Source of the DNA: an uncultured Myxococcales bacterium
Lineage (GTDB): Bacteria > Myxococcota_A > Polyangia > Polyangiales > Polyangiaceae
Assembly: GCA_937949945.1 (NCBI GenBank)
Contig: CALFEQ010000180.1
Span: 62,001 to 126,000, forward strand
Reading direction: 5' to 3'
DNA: 64,000 bases
Shown here: in pieces, positions 16,313-24,183 of the stretch
How positions within the stretch are numbered: position 1 is the first letter of the stretch
Layout of the letters: the number at the start of each line of letters is the position of its first letter
Program-made: the position numbers and the translations under genes
The notes under the pieces: model-generated
Seen by the model: the letters and a program-made list of their open reading frames with translations, nothing else
Told to the model about the DNA's origin: nothing
The model's database searches: none

Positions 16313-17164
16313 GTGAGGCGCGTGCTCGCATTCCTTGCCGTCGTCGGGACGACGTCGTGCGCGCTTCTGCTCGACTTCGACCTCACGGGCGGCAGCGTGG
16401 AGGACGCGACGCCCGGCGACGGGCCCGTCGACGTCGACGCGGATCACGACGCCGGACCGCCTGCGCCGCCGTTCCTCCCCTTCCAGTGCTTCGCGGGGTT
16501 CACGCTGTGCGACGGCTTCGAAGATCGCACGACGCCGGTCGGAGGCATCTTCAACGGCGTCGCCGGCGAGAAGGTCGCGCTGACGAACGACCCGTGGCGC
16601 ATCGCCTCGGACAAACAGAGCCTCGAGATCACCGCGTCGAGGAGCTCCGGCCCGGAGACCATCGCGCTCGTCAGCGAGAACAACGACTTCCTCGTCGACA
16701 ACGGAAGGCCGTTCATCCAGCTCCAGGTGATCCTGGCCCTCGAGTATCAGGCGCCGTTCAACGGAGAGCGGACGATCCTCGTGGTCCAGCCGACGCCTGC
16801 GCTCGATCCGTCCGGTCCCGTCGCACGCCTCGTGGTGCGGCAGACCGGCATCTTCGTCGAGATGCGACGGTACGACGGCGCCAGGGCGTGGGAGCAGATC
16901 CCGGTCGACGAGCAGCTCCTCGCCAACGGCAAGTACCACACGTTCGACCTCGCCCTTCAGTTCCACGACACGAGGGGCTTCGTCCGCCTCGGTGTCGACG
17001 GCGACAAGATCAACGAGGCGCGGGAGAACCTCCAGACCGTGGAGACGCCGCCAGGCATGAAGTTCAGCTTCGCGCTCGGCGCCTCCGCCACCCATCTCGC
17101 GGAGCCGCTGACCGCCCGCTTCGACAACGTCCGCGTACGCATCCGCACGCCGGGCGACGAGTGA
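16313..17164 (+). CDS. Lectin-like lipoprotein
   Basis: A 283-residue lipoprotein: signal RRVLAFLAVVGTTSC, an Asp/Gly linker, then a beta-rich domain starting CFAGFTLCDGFED and ending ARFDNVRVRI. The LCDGFED motif and the terminal DNV strand recur in the lipoproteins at 42355 and 55091, forming a local paralogous family with a probable concanavalin-A-like jelly roll. The domain might bind carbohydrate; that is inference. GTG 16313 follows TAGAGT (16299-16304) by 8 nt. Confidence 0.72.
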   Translation: MRRVLAFLAVVGTTSCALLLDFDLTGGSVEDATPGDGPVDVDADHDAGPPAPPFLPFQCFAGFTLCDGFEDRTTPVGGIFNGVAGEKVALTNDPWRIASDKQSLEITASRSSGPETIALVSENNDFLVDNGRPFIQLQVILALEYQAPFNGERTILVVQPTPALDPSGPVARLVVRQTGIFVEMRRYDGARAWEQIPVDEQLLANGKYHTFDLALQFHDTRGFVRLGVDGDKINEARENLQTVETPPGMKFSFALGASATHLAEPLTARFDNVRVRIRTPGDE

Positions 17165-17188
17165 GCCCGCGCACGCACGCGCGCGACG

Positions 17189-18265
17189 TCATCGGCATCG
17201 CGGGACGTTCGGATGGAAGCCGTCGACGCCCGTGTCGAGGAGCTGGTCGAGCACCCATCCGCCTCGATCGCCGATGTAGCTCCACACGTCGGTCCCAGCG
17301 ACGCGCTCGCCGCGGGCCTGGCACGTGATCGTGAGCACGGTCCCGTCGGGCACGACCGTCACGACGCGCGAGGAGGTGTTCGGCTCGGCGCGGACGTTGG
17401 CGCCGTAGCCCATCGCGGTGACCGTGCCTCGGACCGATCCGCCGGGCACCCCGGGCGGATCGACCCCGGGTGCGTCGCCGCCCGGCATGCCGCCGACGTT
17501 CGCGTCGATGAACGAAAGCACGCGATCGAGGCGCTGGCTCGCGCCTTGGTTGCTCGGCGAGTTGCAGCTCGTGTTCGTGATGTACGAGTGCACTCCGACG
17601 ACGCGCGTGACACCGCGGACGTCCATGAGCGCGGGGCCGCCCGAGTCGCCGTAGCAGAGGGCGCGCCCCGTGACGAGCTTCGTCTCGTCGACCCGGAGCA
17701 GCGGCGTCGAGATGACACGCTTCGTCCCGAGGCCCGTCCTGTCTTGCTGGCTCGTCGCCGACGAATGACCGAAGCCGACGTGCGTGATCGTGGCGCCGAC
17801 GGCCGTGATCGGCTCCCGCGCGATCGGCATCGGCTGGATACCGCGCGGCGCCGACTCGAGCGTGAGGATCGCGACGTCGTTCGGGAAGTTCCCGTTCGCG
17901 CGATAGTCGGGGTGGACCGCCACGTTCGCCACGCGAAAGACGTCGGACGGCCTCGCCTCGACGCTGCTCGGAGCGAACACGACGTAGAGGCGCCGCGCCG
18001 ACCTGTGCTGGTCCACGCAATGGGCAGCCGTGAGGACCTTGGTCGGAGCGATGAGCGTGCCCGTGCAGAAACCGCTCGCGCGCCCGTCTCCGTCGGGGTC
18101 CACGGCGAGCATCCCCACGGCCGGGTGCCCGCGATCCTCCCTGCCTCCGACGATCGAGCTGTCGATGTTGGCTCGCTCCTCCTCGAGCTCCTCGGGCGCG
18201 ACGCACGCCGAAGCTGCGAATCCGATGGCGACGGCGACGAGACGCAGATCGATGCGAGAGACCAT
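17189..18265 (-). CDS. Secreted trypsin-like serine protease with SH3 domain
   Basis: A 358-residue lipoprotein or secreted protease. The signal ends at AIGFAASACVAPEE, with a possible lipid Cys21. The S1 domain (about residues 38-260) starts SIVGGREDRGHP and carries the catalytic triad His (VLTAAHCV), Asp (PNDVAILTL) and Ser (YGDSGGPAL). A Gly/Pro/Asp linker leads to a C-terminal bacterial SH3 domain (VTAMGYGANVRAEPNTSSRVV to GGWVLDQLL), which often binds cell wall or substrates. The ATG at 18265 has AGAGAGGTG upstream. It is convergent with the lectin-like lipoprotein and divergent from the gene at 18599. Confidence 0.88.
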   Translation of the reverse strand: MVSRIDLRLVAVAIGFAASACVAPEELEEERANIDSSIVGGREDRGHPAVGMLAVDPDGDGRASGFCTGTLIAPTKVLTAAHCVDQHRSARRLYVVFAPSSVEARPSDVFRVANVAVHPDYRANGNFPNDVAILTLESAPRGIQPMPIAREPITAVGATITHVGFGHSSATSQQDRTGLGTKRVISTPLLRVDETKLVTGRALCYGDSGGPALMDVRGVTRVVGVHSYITNTSCNSPSNQGASQRLDRVLSFIDANVGGMPGGDAPGVDPPGVPGGSVRGTVTAMGYGANVRAEPNTSSRVVTVVPDGTVLTITCQARGERVAGTDVWSYIGDRGGWVLDQLLDTGVDGFHPNVPRCR

Positions 18266-18533
18266 GCAGCACCTCTCTCGCGGCTCCTCCGCCAGGGAGC
18301 ACGCGTTCGCTCCTCGCGACTGCACCGCTCGTGCCTCCGCGCTCGCGCGCCTCGCAGCATGCTTTCGCCGGCGTGTTTTGCGTGGAACCCGACGTGAGTG
18401 GCGGACCACCATCCGGCGCCACGCTCCACGCGCGCGCCGAGGAGTGTTCCGGGGCGCGGGTGGGACAAGCGCAGGCCGCGCGGATCACGCAGATGCCCCG
18501 CGGTCTCGCGTGCTTCGGGCCCGGGACGTAATT

Positions 18534-18552
18534 GAAATTGACTTTCATTATC
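18534..18552. promoter_or_regulatory. Fur-box-like operator
   Basis: The minus-strand reading is GATAATGAAAGTCAATTTC, which agrees with the classical GATAATGATAATCATTATC Fur box at 15 of 19 positions. It lies 46 nt before the ATG at 18599, overlapping the likely promoter. AT-rich sequence of this kind is rare in this window. It would make the downstream pair iron-regulated; that is a prediction. Confidence 0.6.
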
Positions 18553-18557
18553 TATAA

Positions 18558-18572
18558 GGCCATCTTATGGCC
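18558..18572. promoter_or_regulatory. Perfect palindrome GGCCAT-CTT-ATGGCC
   Basis: A 6-3-6 perfect inverted repeat immediately downstream of the Fur-like box and 26 nt before the start codon. It could be a second operator or a hairpin in the 5' leader. Confidence 0.4.
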
Positions 18573-18598
18573 ATGAGAACGATCAGCGGAGAGCGGTC

Positions 18599-19162
18599 AT
18601 GAGCTGCCATCGGACGCTCATCGCGGAGGGAGAGGTCTGCCGCGTCGAGCAGTGCGGATGTGGAACGCTGCACCTCTCGCTCGGCGCGCTCACGCTCAGG
18701 CTCGAGCCGGCGGCGATCGCCGACGTCGCCCGGACGCTCGATCGAGCGCTCGAACTGTTGCCGCGCAAGCCCGCGAGCGTGCGTCCTCGGAACGAGGCGC
18801 CGCCCTCTCCGCACGATCCTGCGGAGCGGGAGCTCGCGCACGTCGTCGGCGAATGGGAGGTGCGGATCTTCGCGGACGGCAAGTTCCGCTATTTCGTCGA
18901 GCGTGGCCTCTGGCACGTGCAGCTCTGGCATCCAGGGGCGCGCGTGTCGGTGCTCACTCCCTCACGCCTGACGCTCGACGCTTACGAGGTCTTTCCGTCA
19001 CGAGGATGGAAGGCGCGCGCGAAGACGCACGCCGAGGTGGCGCGGCTCGTGGCGGAGGAGCACGGCGTGAGCTTCGTCGAAGAGGCCGCGCTCGCCGAGA
19101 TCGAGCGCGCCTTCGTGCGCGCGCCGATCGTGTTCGCCGCGTCACCGGGAGGTGCGTCATGA
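18599..19162 (+). CDS. Unknown protein with CxCGxLHLxLGxLTLRL motif
   Basis: A 187-residue cytoplasmic protein without signal or membrane helix. The first 50 residues have Cys3, Cys14, Cys19 and Cys21, with CGCGTLHLSLGALTLRLEP, a motif I cannot place in a named family with confidence. The C-terminal two thirds have an alpha/beta look (WEVRIFADGKFRYFVERGLWHVQLWHPG). The cysteine cluster plus a Fur-box-like site suggest a role in iron or another metal, as inference. The ATG at 18599 has GGAGAG 5-6 nt upstream. It overlaps the next small gene by ATGA. Confidence 0.65.
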   Translation: MSCHRTLIAEGEVCRVEQCGCGTLHLSLGALTLRLEPAAIADVARTLDRALELLPRKPASVRPRNEAPPSPHDPAERELAHVVGEWEVRIFADGKFRYFVERGLWHVQLWHPGARVSVLTPSRLTLDAYEVFPSRGWKARAKTHAEVARLVAEEHGVSFVEEAALAEIERAFVRAPIVFAASPGGAS

Positions 19163-19386
19163 GCACGCGGATGCATACGACGCTCGCGGCGAGTACGGCA
19201 CTCTTGTTCCCCACGGCAGGGCTCGCGACGGAGCTCGGACGGCTCGCGCCGGCGGCGTTCCTCACCATCGCCGTCGGATGTTGCGTGACGTTCGCGGCGA
19301 CGACGTATGCCCTGTCACGGCGCCCGGTGCCGGTACGCCGCCCGCGTCGGAGCACCTTCGTGAGGCCGACCGGGTACCTTCAGTGA
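19159..19386 (+). CDS. Small membrane protein coupled to upstream gene
   Basis: A 75-residue protein starting within the stop of the previous gene (ATGA), with GGGAGGTG as ribosome site. It has one or two hydrophobic stretches (about residues 8-22 and 28-52, the latter with Cys-Cys) and a basic Arg-rich tail ending RPTGYLQ. It is probably an inner-membrane partner of the Cys-motif protein. No homologous family recognised. Confidence 0.6.
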   Translation: MSTRMHTTLAASTALLFPTAGLATELGRLAPAAFLTIAVGCCVTFAATTYALSRRPVPVRRPRRSTFVRPTGYLQ

Positions 19387-19597
19387 GATCCGAGGAACGT
19401 CACGGCGAGGAGAGCGCGGAAGTTCATGGCCGTGGCTCGGCTTGGACGGAGCTTCGGCCGAGACGTGCTCGAGACCCGAACGGGGACGCGCCCACACGAG
19501 CTATCGAGAATCCGCCTCGATCGACCGGTGCGGGCAGCCTCGCAATGGCCCGCAACTTGCGGGCTCGAGATCCACGAGTGGCGCGAGGAGCCGTCCG

Positions 19598-20293
19598 ATG
19601 CTCGACAAGAAGCCATCCGCCTCCCTCGCCTGGATCCCGCCCGACGCGGACCTCGAAGAGCTCGCCCGTGCGGCGCGTTCGTGCCGAGCCTGTCACTTGT
19701 ACGAGCGCGCCACGCAGACCGTCTTCGGCGAGGGCCCGGCGCCGGCTCCGCTGTTCCTCGTCGGGGAGCAGCCGGGCGACCAAGAGGACAAGCGCGGCCG
19801 TCCGTTCGTCGGTCCGGCGGGTCGCGTGCTCGACGAGGCGCTCGAGACCGCGAGCATCTCCCGCGACCAGGTCTACGTCACGAACGTCGTGAAGCACTTC
19901 AAGTGGGAGCCGCGCGGCAAGCGCCGCATGCACTCGAAGCCGAACGCGGCCGAGATCGCCGCCTGCAACGGCTGGCTCCAGGCGGAGGTCGAGCTCGTTC
20001 GGCCAGAGGTCATCGTGTGCCTCGGCGCGACCGCCGCGCAGACGTTCCTCGGACGGCGCTTCAGCGTGACGAAGATGCGCGGCCAGCCGCTCGACGGAGC
20101 GCCGTGGGCGCCGCACATCCTCGCGACGTACCACCCGTCCGCGCTCCTCAGGATGATCGAAGACCGCGACGCGTACGAGAAGGCGAAGCGCGAGCTCGCC
20201 GACGACCTCGCGACCGCCGCTTCGCTCGTCGCGTACCGAAGGACGCGCGCCCGACCCGCGACGAGGCCGCGACGCGGGCGCGTTCACCTCTGA
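19598..20293 (+). CDS. udgX: UdgX-type uracil-DNA binding protein
   Basis: A 231-residue protein of the family 4 uracil-DNA glycosylase superfamily. The UDG motif is VGEQPGDQEDKRGRPFVGPAGRVLDEALE. Four cysteines suited to a 4Fe-4S cluster are visible (C29, C32, C123, C141). The extra loop RGKRRMHSKP (His112) corresponds to the KRRIH loop of UdgX, whose histidine forms a covalent bond with the deoxyribose after uracil removal. Here Ile is replaced by Met. The terminal ATYHPSALLR motif is intact. UdgX therefore probably binds uracil-containing DNA irreversibly rather than turning over. The ATG at 19598 has GCGAGGAG. No partner repair genes are adjacent. Confidence 0.87.
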   Translation: MLDKKPSASLAWIPPDADLEELARAARSCRACHLYERATQTVFGEGPAPAPLFLVGEQPGDQEDKRGRPFVGPAGRVLDEALETASISRDQVYVTNVVKHFKWEPRGKRRMHSKPNAAEIAACNGWLQAEVELVRPEVIVCLGATAAQTFLGRRFSVTKMRGQPLDGAPWAPHILATYHPSALLRMIEDRDAYEKAKRELADDLATAASLVAYRRTRARPATRPRRGRVHL

Positions 20294-20323
20294 CCGCGTG
20301 GAGCGCGGACGGCGCTTGCGGCA

Positions 20324-21208
20324 TCAGGCAGCGCCGTCGACGTCCGTCCCCTCACCGAGGTTCAGCGGGATCGTCAGGTAGCGCCGGCCGTTCGCGTGAG
20401 GCTTCGGCAGACGCCCCGCGTCGATGTTGACCTGCACGCTCGGGTAGAGGAGGCGCGGTGGCTCGAGGGTCGCGTCGCGCTCGTTGCGACGCGCGACGAA
20501 CTCCTCTCGCGTCGTGGAGGCTCGAAGCTGGACGTTGGCCTCCTTCGACTTGCCGATCGTCGTCTCCCAACGGAGCGGTCGTCCGTTCGGCCGATAGTCG
20601 TGCCCCACGAAGACGCGCGTGGAGTCCGGCAGTGCGTAGAGCCGATCGTGGATCGACGTGTAGAGCGCATCGGCGCTCCCGCTCGGGAAGTCGCAACGAC
20701 CCGTGCCGTAGTCCTCGATGAAGAGCGCGTCGCCGGTGAAGACCGCGTCGCCGATCGCGTACGTCACGCACGCGGGCGTATGCCCCGGCGTCGCGATGAC
20801 CCGGATCGCGAGCGTCCCGGCAGAGACCACCTCTCCGTCCTCGAACAGGCGATCGAACTGACTTCCGTCGACCGGGAACGTCGGCGGGAGATCGAACAGG
20901 TCCTTGAACGTCTCCTGTACGTCGCGGATGCGGGCTCCGATGCCCACCTTCGCGTCGAAGCGGCGCCGCAGGTATTGGCTGGCGCTCAAGTGATCCGCGT
21001 GAGCGTGCGTCTCGAGCACGTAGTGGAGGCGAAGCTCCTCCTTCTCGAGGAAGGCCGCGACCGCCTCGACGGACTTCGTGGACGTCTTCGACCAGAGGGG
21101 GTCGTAGTCGAGGACCGGATCGATCACGACCGCGTCGCGACTCTTCGGATCGTAGACGACGTAGGTGAGCGTATAGGTGGCTGGGTCGAAGAAGGGCTCG
21201 ATCTTCAT
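20324..21208 (-). CDS. Metallo-beta-lactamase fold hydrolase (persulfide dioxygenase-like)
   Basis: A 294-residue MBL-fold protein with the metal motif THAHADHLSASQYL, the distal His in TPGHTPACVTY, Asp in FTGDALF and His in VFVGHDYRPNG. This pattern and the length match the Blh/ETHE1-like group that oxidises glutathione persulfide to sulfite in sulfide detoxification. The C-terminal LYPSVQVNIDAGRLPKP is typical of the Blh branch. The ATG at 21208 has GGAGGAG. No rhodanese or sulfide regulator is adjacent, and the substrate is inferred from family only. Confidence 0.85.
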   Translation of the reverse strand: MKIEPFFDPATYTLTYVVYDPKSRDAVVIDPVLDYDPLWSKTSTKSVEAVAAFLEKEELRLHYVLETHAHADHLSASQYLRRRFDAKVGIGARIRDVQETFKDLFDLPPTFPVDGSQFDRLFEDGEVVSAGTLAIRVIATPGHTPACVTYAIGDAVFTGDALFIEDYGTGRCDFPSGSADALYTSIHDRLYALPDSTRVFVGHDYRPNGRPLRWETTIGKSKEANVQLRASTTREEFVARRNERDATLEPPRLLYPSVQVNIDAGRLPKPHANGRRYLTIPLNLGEGTDVDGAA

Positions 21209-21357
21209 GGCTCCTCCGACGCGTTGGAGCCAACGAGTCCGAAATTGGATTCGCGGTCCACGAGCTCGAGCGTGCGCGAAGGCCGAGGACGTCCTCCTCG
21301 ACGCCGTCGTGCCCGAGCACGCAAATCCTTCGCGGTCGACTCACGTTCACGCGTGCC

Positions 21358-21363
21358 TATAGT
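21358..21363 (+). promoter_or_regulatory. Putative -10 element, leaderless sigma factor mRNA
   Basis: TATAGT ends 7 nt before the ATG at 21371. No ribosome site is present between them. The -35 region shows no clear TTGACA. Confidence 0.42.
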
Positions 21364-21370
21364 GACCACG

Positions 21371-21973
21371 ATGGATGCCGCCATCCTCGGTCGCGCCCGC
21401 GCGGGTGACCGCGAGGCCATGGAGCGTCTCCTCGAGTCCGTCGCCCCGTCCATCCGCCGGTTCGCCCTCGGCATGTGCAAGAACGAGGCAGACGCGGACG
21501 ACGTCGTGCAGGACGCTCTGCTCTCGATCGCGACGAAGCTCGGCTCGTTCGAAGGCCATTCGGCCTTCGCGACGTGGGCGTTCACGCTCGCGCGAACGGC
21601 TTGCGCGCGGAGGCGACGCGGCCTGAAGAATCGACCGGCCGAAGGCGAAGAGGTACTCGATACGCAGCCCTCGACGGCGTTCGGTCCCGAAGAGCGAGCC
21701 GCCCGTCGGGAGATCGGCGCGCTCGTCGCACGCGCGCTGGAGACGCTGCCCGACGACTATCGGTCGGTCTTGGTCCTGCGGGACGGTGAGGGGCTCACGG
21801 CGCCGGAAGCGGCCGTTCTCCTCGGTACGTCGGTCACTGCGCTGAAGAGCCGACTCTACCGCGCTCGCTCCGCCCTGCGCGAGGCGCTCGGCGACCTCGT
21901 CGAGGACGACCCGCCACGACGCTCTCTCTCTGCCGAAGGAGTGGCGACGAGGTTCGCGTCCGGGCCGCGATGA
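21371..21973 (+). CDS. ECF RNA polymerase sigma factor
   Basis: A 200-residue ECF sigma factor. Region 2 contains LLESVAPSIRRFALGMCKNEADADDVVQDALLSIATKL, with the DADDVVQ core. Region 4 has LPDDYRSVLVLRDGEGLTAPEAAVLLGTSVTALKSRLYRARSALREAL. A linker of about 40 residues (PAEGEEVLDTQPS) separates them. No anti-sigma gene follows: the next gene is a convergent lipoprotein. The C-terminal tail (about 20 residues) could instead have a regulatory role. The start is the first ATG after a -10-like element; the mRNA may be leaderless. Confidence 0.88.
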   Translation: MDAAILGRARAGDREAMERLLESVAPSIRRFALGMCKNEADADDVVQDALLSIATKLGSFEGHSAFATWAFTLARTACARRRRGLKNRPAEGEEVLDTQPSTAFGPEERAARREIGALVARALETLPDDYRSVLVLRDGEGLTAPEAAVLLGTSVTALKSRLYRARSALREALGDLVEDDPPRRSLSAEGVATRFASGPR

Positions 21974-21979
21974 GCGCGA

Positions 21980-24001
21980 TCACTCGGGATCGCACGGACC
22001 GTCGCACGGATGGATGACGGTGCCTCCGGGACGGAGGAACTCCGCCATCTGCCGCACGGCCGCGGGATTCACGCGGACGGCCTCGTGCACCTCGTTCGGA
22101 GGGAGGGGCTCCGGCAAGGCCGAGCCGCTCGTGTCGACGTGGTAGTCGAACAGCGTGATCGCGCTCTGGCTCGGATCGGTCGCGGGCTCGAGCCCGAAGA
22201 CCTCGAGCGGCGACGGCGTCGTCAGCTTCAGCCCGAGCGCGCGCGCGTGGAGGAAGCTTCCCGCGTTCGGCACGGCCGGATCTCCGAGACCGATCTGCAT
22301 GAGCACGCGACGGTCGGGCGGGCTGTCGGGAAGCGGCCGAGCCTCGACGAGCGGCGCGTACGTCACGGGGTCGATCCTGTCGAACACGCGCTGGGCCATC
22401 GCCTGGTATGCCTGCGAGACGAGCTCGTCCCTGAACGCCGCGTCGAGGACGAGGGCGAAGGTGCCGAACGGCCCCGCGCGCGGCATCATGTGCGAGAAGC
22501 CGCCGCCTCCGACGTTGAGCACGGCGCGCGAGATGTTCGGATCGAGCGCCACGAACGTGCCACCGAGGATGTGGGCCATGCTCGCGCCGAAGTACGCGAC
22601 GAACGACGGATCGTAGAGCGGCTGGCCCGCGTTCGACTCGCCGCCGGGCCCCGTCACCACGCCCTCTCCTTCCTGCGGGCGCACGAGCTCCGGGACCCTC
22701 GCGAGCGGACCGCGGATCGCGCTCGTCATCACGAGCCAGTTCGCCATCGCCTGGTGCACGCGCTCGTTGAAGTCGATGCCGTGGGCCGGGTCCTCGCCCA
22801 AGACGTTGCCGACGTGACCGAGGTCCTCCTTCGCCATGCCCCACCAGTCGATGCCGAACTCGACCGCGGCGAGGCCCTCGGCGATCGTCTGCGCGCCGTT
22901 CCCGTCGAGCTCGGCCCGGCCGCCGAAGAAGCCGTGGCCGTAAGCGAGCGCGCGACCGGGCTCGAAGCGATCGCGCACGGCGATGGGGACGTTCGCCGTG
23001 AACTCGAAGGTCGTCGTGCCGTTCTGCGCCACCTTCCCGTCGGGCCCGCGGAAGAGGCGTCCGCCGGGACCAGGCGCGTCGAGGAACAGCGGCGCGCTGA
23101 CGGTGCCGACGATCTTGCGCCAGATCCGATCCGTGCCCGGCGTCACCTCCGTGATCGTCACCGTGGGCTCGTTCGACGCGAGCCACGCGAGCGTGAGCTC
23201 CCGCACCCTCAACATGTCCGTGCGCGGCTCCTCCTCGCTGCCCGTCGTGAAGTCCCACGCGAGCTGGAGCTCCCGGCGAGCGATACCGGCTCGCTCCAGA
23301 GGATCGAAGACGTCGCGATCGAAGCGCTCGCGCATCGCATCGATGGCGGGATCCGCCTCGCGGTCGCGCAGGCGACGGAAGCCCTCCGGCGGCGGAGCGA
23401 GGCCGCTGCCGTCCGCGAGACGGACGCCCTTGAGGGCGACGACGTACCTCCTCTTCGGCTCGAGGGGCCGGAACGGCCGGAGGACGAGCGGCTCGTGCTC
23501 GGGGTCTACGCCGCGATCGATCTTGTCGGTGTAGTGCGGCACGAGCGAGCCGGTCTCCGTGTCGAGGATGACCGTCGCGCTCGCCGGCGTGGCGCTCGCG
23601 TTCGGATCGTCGAGCAGGCTCGGCAGCCCTTCGCGCGTGACGTGGCTCGGAAGCGTTGCGACGATCGACGGGATGAGCGAGAACCCGTCCATCGCGACGA
23701 CGTCGTGGATGTCGGCGACCTCGCCCGTCGTCTTGCGCGGCTTCGCCTCGCCCGTCAGCACGATGCGCGGGCCGTTCGGCGTCTCGATGCGATAGAAGTC
23801 CGACGGGTAAGGCAACATGCACGGGCCGCGCGACACCTCGTCGGCCACCTCGCCGGCGAGCAGCGGCTGGCATCCTTCCGCGACGACGAGCGGCGTGCGT
23901 TCCGCGCTCTGTTCGGAGGAACAGCCGCCGGCGGCGGAGACGACGAGCACCACGAACGGAAAGACGAGCCTCGCGAGCTGCACGGCGCGGATGGATACCA
24001 C
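21980..24001 (-). CDS. Putative alpha/beta-hydrolase lipoprotein
   Basis: A 673-residue lipoprotein with signal VFPFVVLVVSAAGGC. The N-terminal half resembles the beta-sandwich prelude of large bacterial lipase-type lipoproteins (CMLPYPSDFYRIET, a typical start of this group). The C-terminal half contains YFGASMAHILGG, where Ser of G-x-S-x-x-H is the likely nucleophile, and ends with an HPCDGPCDPE tail holding a possible disulfide pair. The Ser-His-Asp triad cannot be fully traced. A lipase/esterase function is plausible but unproven. The start is uncertain among clustered GTG codons; GTG 24001 gives a good signal peptide. Confidence 0.7.
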   Translation of the reverse strand: MVSIRAVQLARLVFPFVVLVVSAAGGCSSEQSAERTPLVVAEGCQPLLAGEVADEVSRGPCMLPYPSDFYRIETPNGPRIVLTGEAKPRKTTGEVADIHDVVAMDGFSLIPSIVATLPSHVTREGLPSLLDDPNASATPASATVILDTETGSLVPHYTDKIDRGVDPEHEPLVLRPFRPLEPKRRYVVALKGVRLADGSGLAPPPEGFRRLRDREADPAIDAMRERFDRDVFDPLERAGIARRELQLAWDFTTGSEEEPRTDMLRVRELTLAWLASNEPTVTITEVTPGTDRIWRKIVGTVSAPLFLDAPGPGGRLFRGPDGKVAQNGTTTFEFTANVPIAVRDRFEPGRALAYGHGFFGGRAELDGNGAQTIAEGLAAVEFGIDWWGMAKEDLGHVGNVLGEDPAHGIDFNERVHQAMANWLVMTSAIRGPLARVPELVRPQEGEGVVTGPGGESNAGQPLYDPSFVAYFGASMAHILGGTFVALDPNISRAVLNVGGGGFSHMMPRAGPFGTFALVLDAAFRDELVSQAYQAMAQRVFDRIDPVTYAPLVEARPLPDSPPDRRVLMQIGLGDPAVPNAGSFLHARALGLKLTTPSPLEVFGLEPATDPSQSAITLFDYHVDTSGSALPEPLPPNEVHEAVRVNPAAVRQMAEFLRPGGTVIHPCDGPCDPE

Positions 24002-24183
24002 ACCGCCCTTCACGGAAAGCGGAAAGGAGCTCGCGCAGTTGCACGCACACCTACGCCGATCCCGAATCGATCCGTGAGCCCCATGGAACCCTGGGTGGGG
24101 AAGCTCGAGCGCGATTGGAGCGGCGAAAAACCGAGGGTTGTCGCGGTACCCGGACGCGCACGTGCCTTGCTTTGCGAGAGGGA

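Larger units (their letters stand above)
18266..18598. other. Divergent intergenic region (333 bp)
   Basis: No gene. The part next to 18265 is GC-rich without recognised signals. The right third (18530-18580) is an AT-rich island with the Fur-box-like dyad and palindrome listed separately, and with TTGAAA (18532-18537) and TATAAG (18553-18558) as weak promoter-like hexamers. Confidence 0.6.
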
